Assembly (NCBI GenBank): GCA_018907035.1
Contig: JACCIC010000001.1
Location: 7,739,501-7,803,500, forward strand
Reading direction: 5' to 3'
From: Sycobia sp. Sy_11
Lineage: Eukaryota > Arthropoda > Insecta > Hymenoptera > Epichrysomallidae
Length of the DNA stretch: 64,000 bases
Shown: positions 63,431 to 64,000 of the stretch, one piece after another
How positions within the stretch are numbered: the first letter of the stretch is position 1
Layout of the letters: each line of letters opens with the position of its first letter
The notes under the pieces: generated by a model
Database searches by the model: none
What the model was told of the DNA's origin: nothing
The model's input: the letters and a program-made list of their open reading frames with translations, nothing else
Made by a program: the position numbers and the translations under genes

Positions 63431-64000
63431 AATAGCGATGGTAATTATTTAAGTTTTATAAGATTCCTACATTAAGTTATAAACTGGTTTAAAAAGAGAA
63501 ATCGATTAGTGCAGTGAGAAAAATAAGCTAAGATAATCTTATCCTACTGAAATGAAGACCAGTGTGGATAAATTTGCACTAATTGAAAATGTAAAAAATG
63601 GCCACTTTTCTATATCCGAATTGTTAAAATGTAAATAAACGTATATATGATTTAGTGTATTTTTATATGCTTTTACTCCTTCTGGCTTTTACCTATAATT
63701 TTTTTTTATTTTTGAACATGATAATCAATGGAACTACATTATTACTGTTTATAATATATAGAACTATGTATCCTAATGAATTGAAAAAGATCATTGAACA
63801 TATTCTATATATTTTGTAGGTGTTAAATTCAAATCTGTCCTTGTGTGTTTTTTAAGCACGAAAAGTTGTCTTTACTCGCAAACAAAACTCTAAACTAATT
63901 CAAAAGAGCAAGGCCTTTGAATTTGGAGGTTAGGAAATTGCAAGAATTTTTATGAAGAGGATTGGTGGGATTTGTTAGAATTAACTTGTTAATGATAAAT

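Overview
The window looks like nuclear DNA from an insect, most likely a hymenopteran (ant, bee or wasp). It is strongly A+T-rich with sharply bounded CpG-rich islands, has splice sites, very long introns and dense simple-sequence repeats, and carries a chitin-binding secreted-protein gene of an arthropod type. Operons, bacterial-style ORFs, CRISPR arrays, rRNA genes and functional tRNAs were not seen. The order-level call is an inference; the insect call is well supported.

One protein-coding gene can be built with confidence. It lies on the minus strand and is incomplete at its 3' end. Three phase-compatible coding exons join: the first (31290-31326, start codon at 31326-31324), the second (21971-22104) and the third (17736-17954). 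Together they give the first 130 residues of a secreted protein: a signal peptide split by intron 1, a Thr/Ala/Asp/Glu-rich linker, and the start of a chitin-binding type-2 (CBM14, peritrophin-A) domain containing its first two cysteines. This fits a one-domain cuticular protein analogous to peritrophins (CPAP1 type). The remaining cysteines must lie beyond the left edge. An acceptor site just before the start codon implies at least one further 5' untranslated exon to the right, which I could not place.

Layout. 1-17735: the start of intron 3, at least 17.7 kb long. 17955-21970: intron 2. 22105-31289: intron 1, with several CpG-rich islands. 31339-64000: upstream sequence with no confidently identified gene. 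It holds a candidate promoter-proximal inverted repeat with a TATA-like box (31.94-31.99 kb), an unidentified decayed coding stretch (33.85-34.41 kb), CpG-rich blocks at 37.3-39.9, 43.0-43.45, 46.85-47.6, 56.15-56.6 and 57.55-58.4 kb, a non-autonomous transposon-like element (45.93-46.83 kb) and a tRNA-like fragment (51.68-51.77 kb).

The most visible property of the window is its simple repeats: more than thirty (TA)n tracts, most of them 40-60 bp, plus long (GA)n, (CA)n and poly-A/T tracts. Nearly all long open reading frames are translations of these repeats and are not genes. No complete new biological system is visible. The best leads are the fragmentary coding stretch at 34 kb, the 38-bp duplication tied to two TA tracts, and the transposon-like element.
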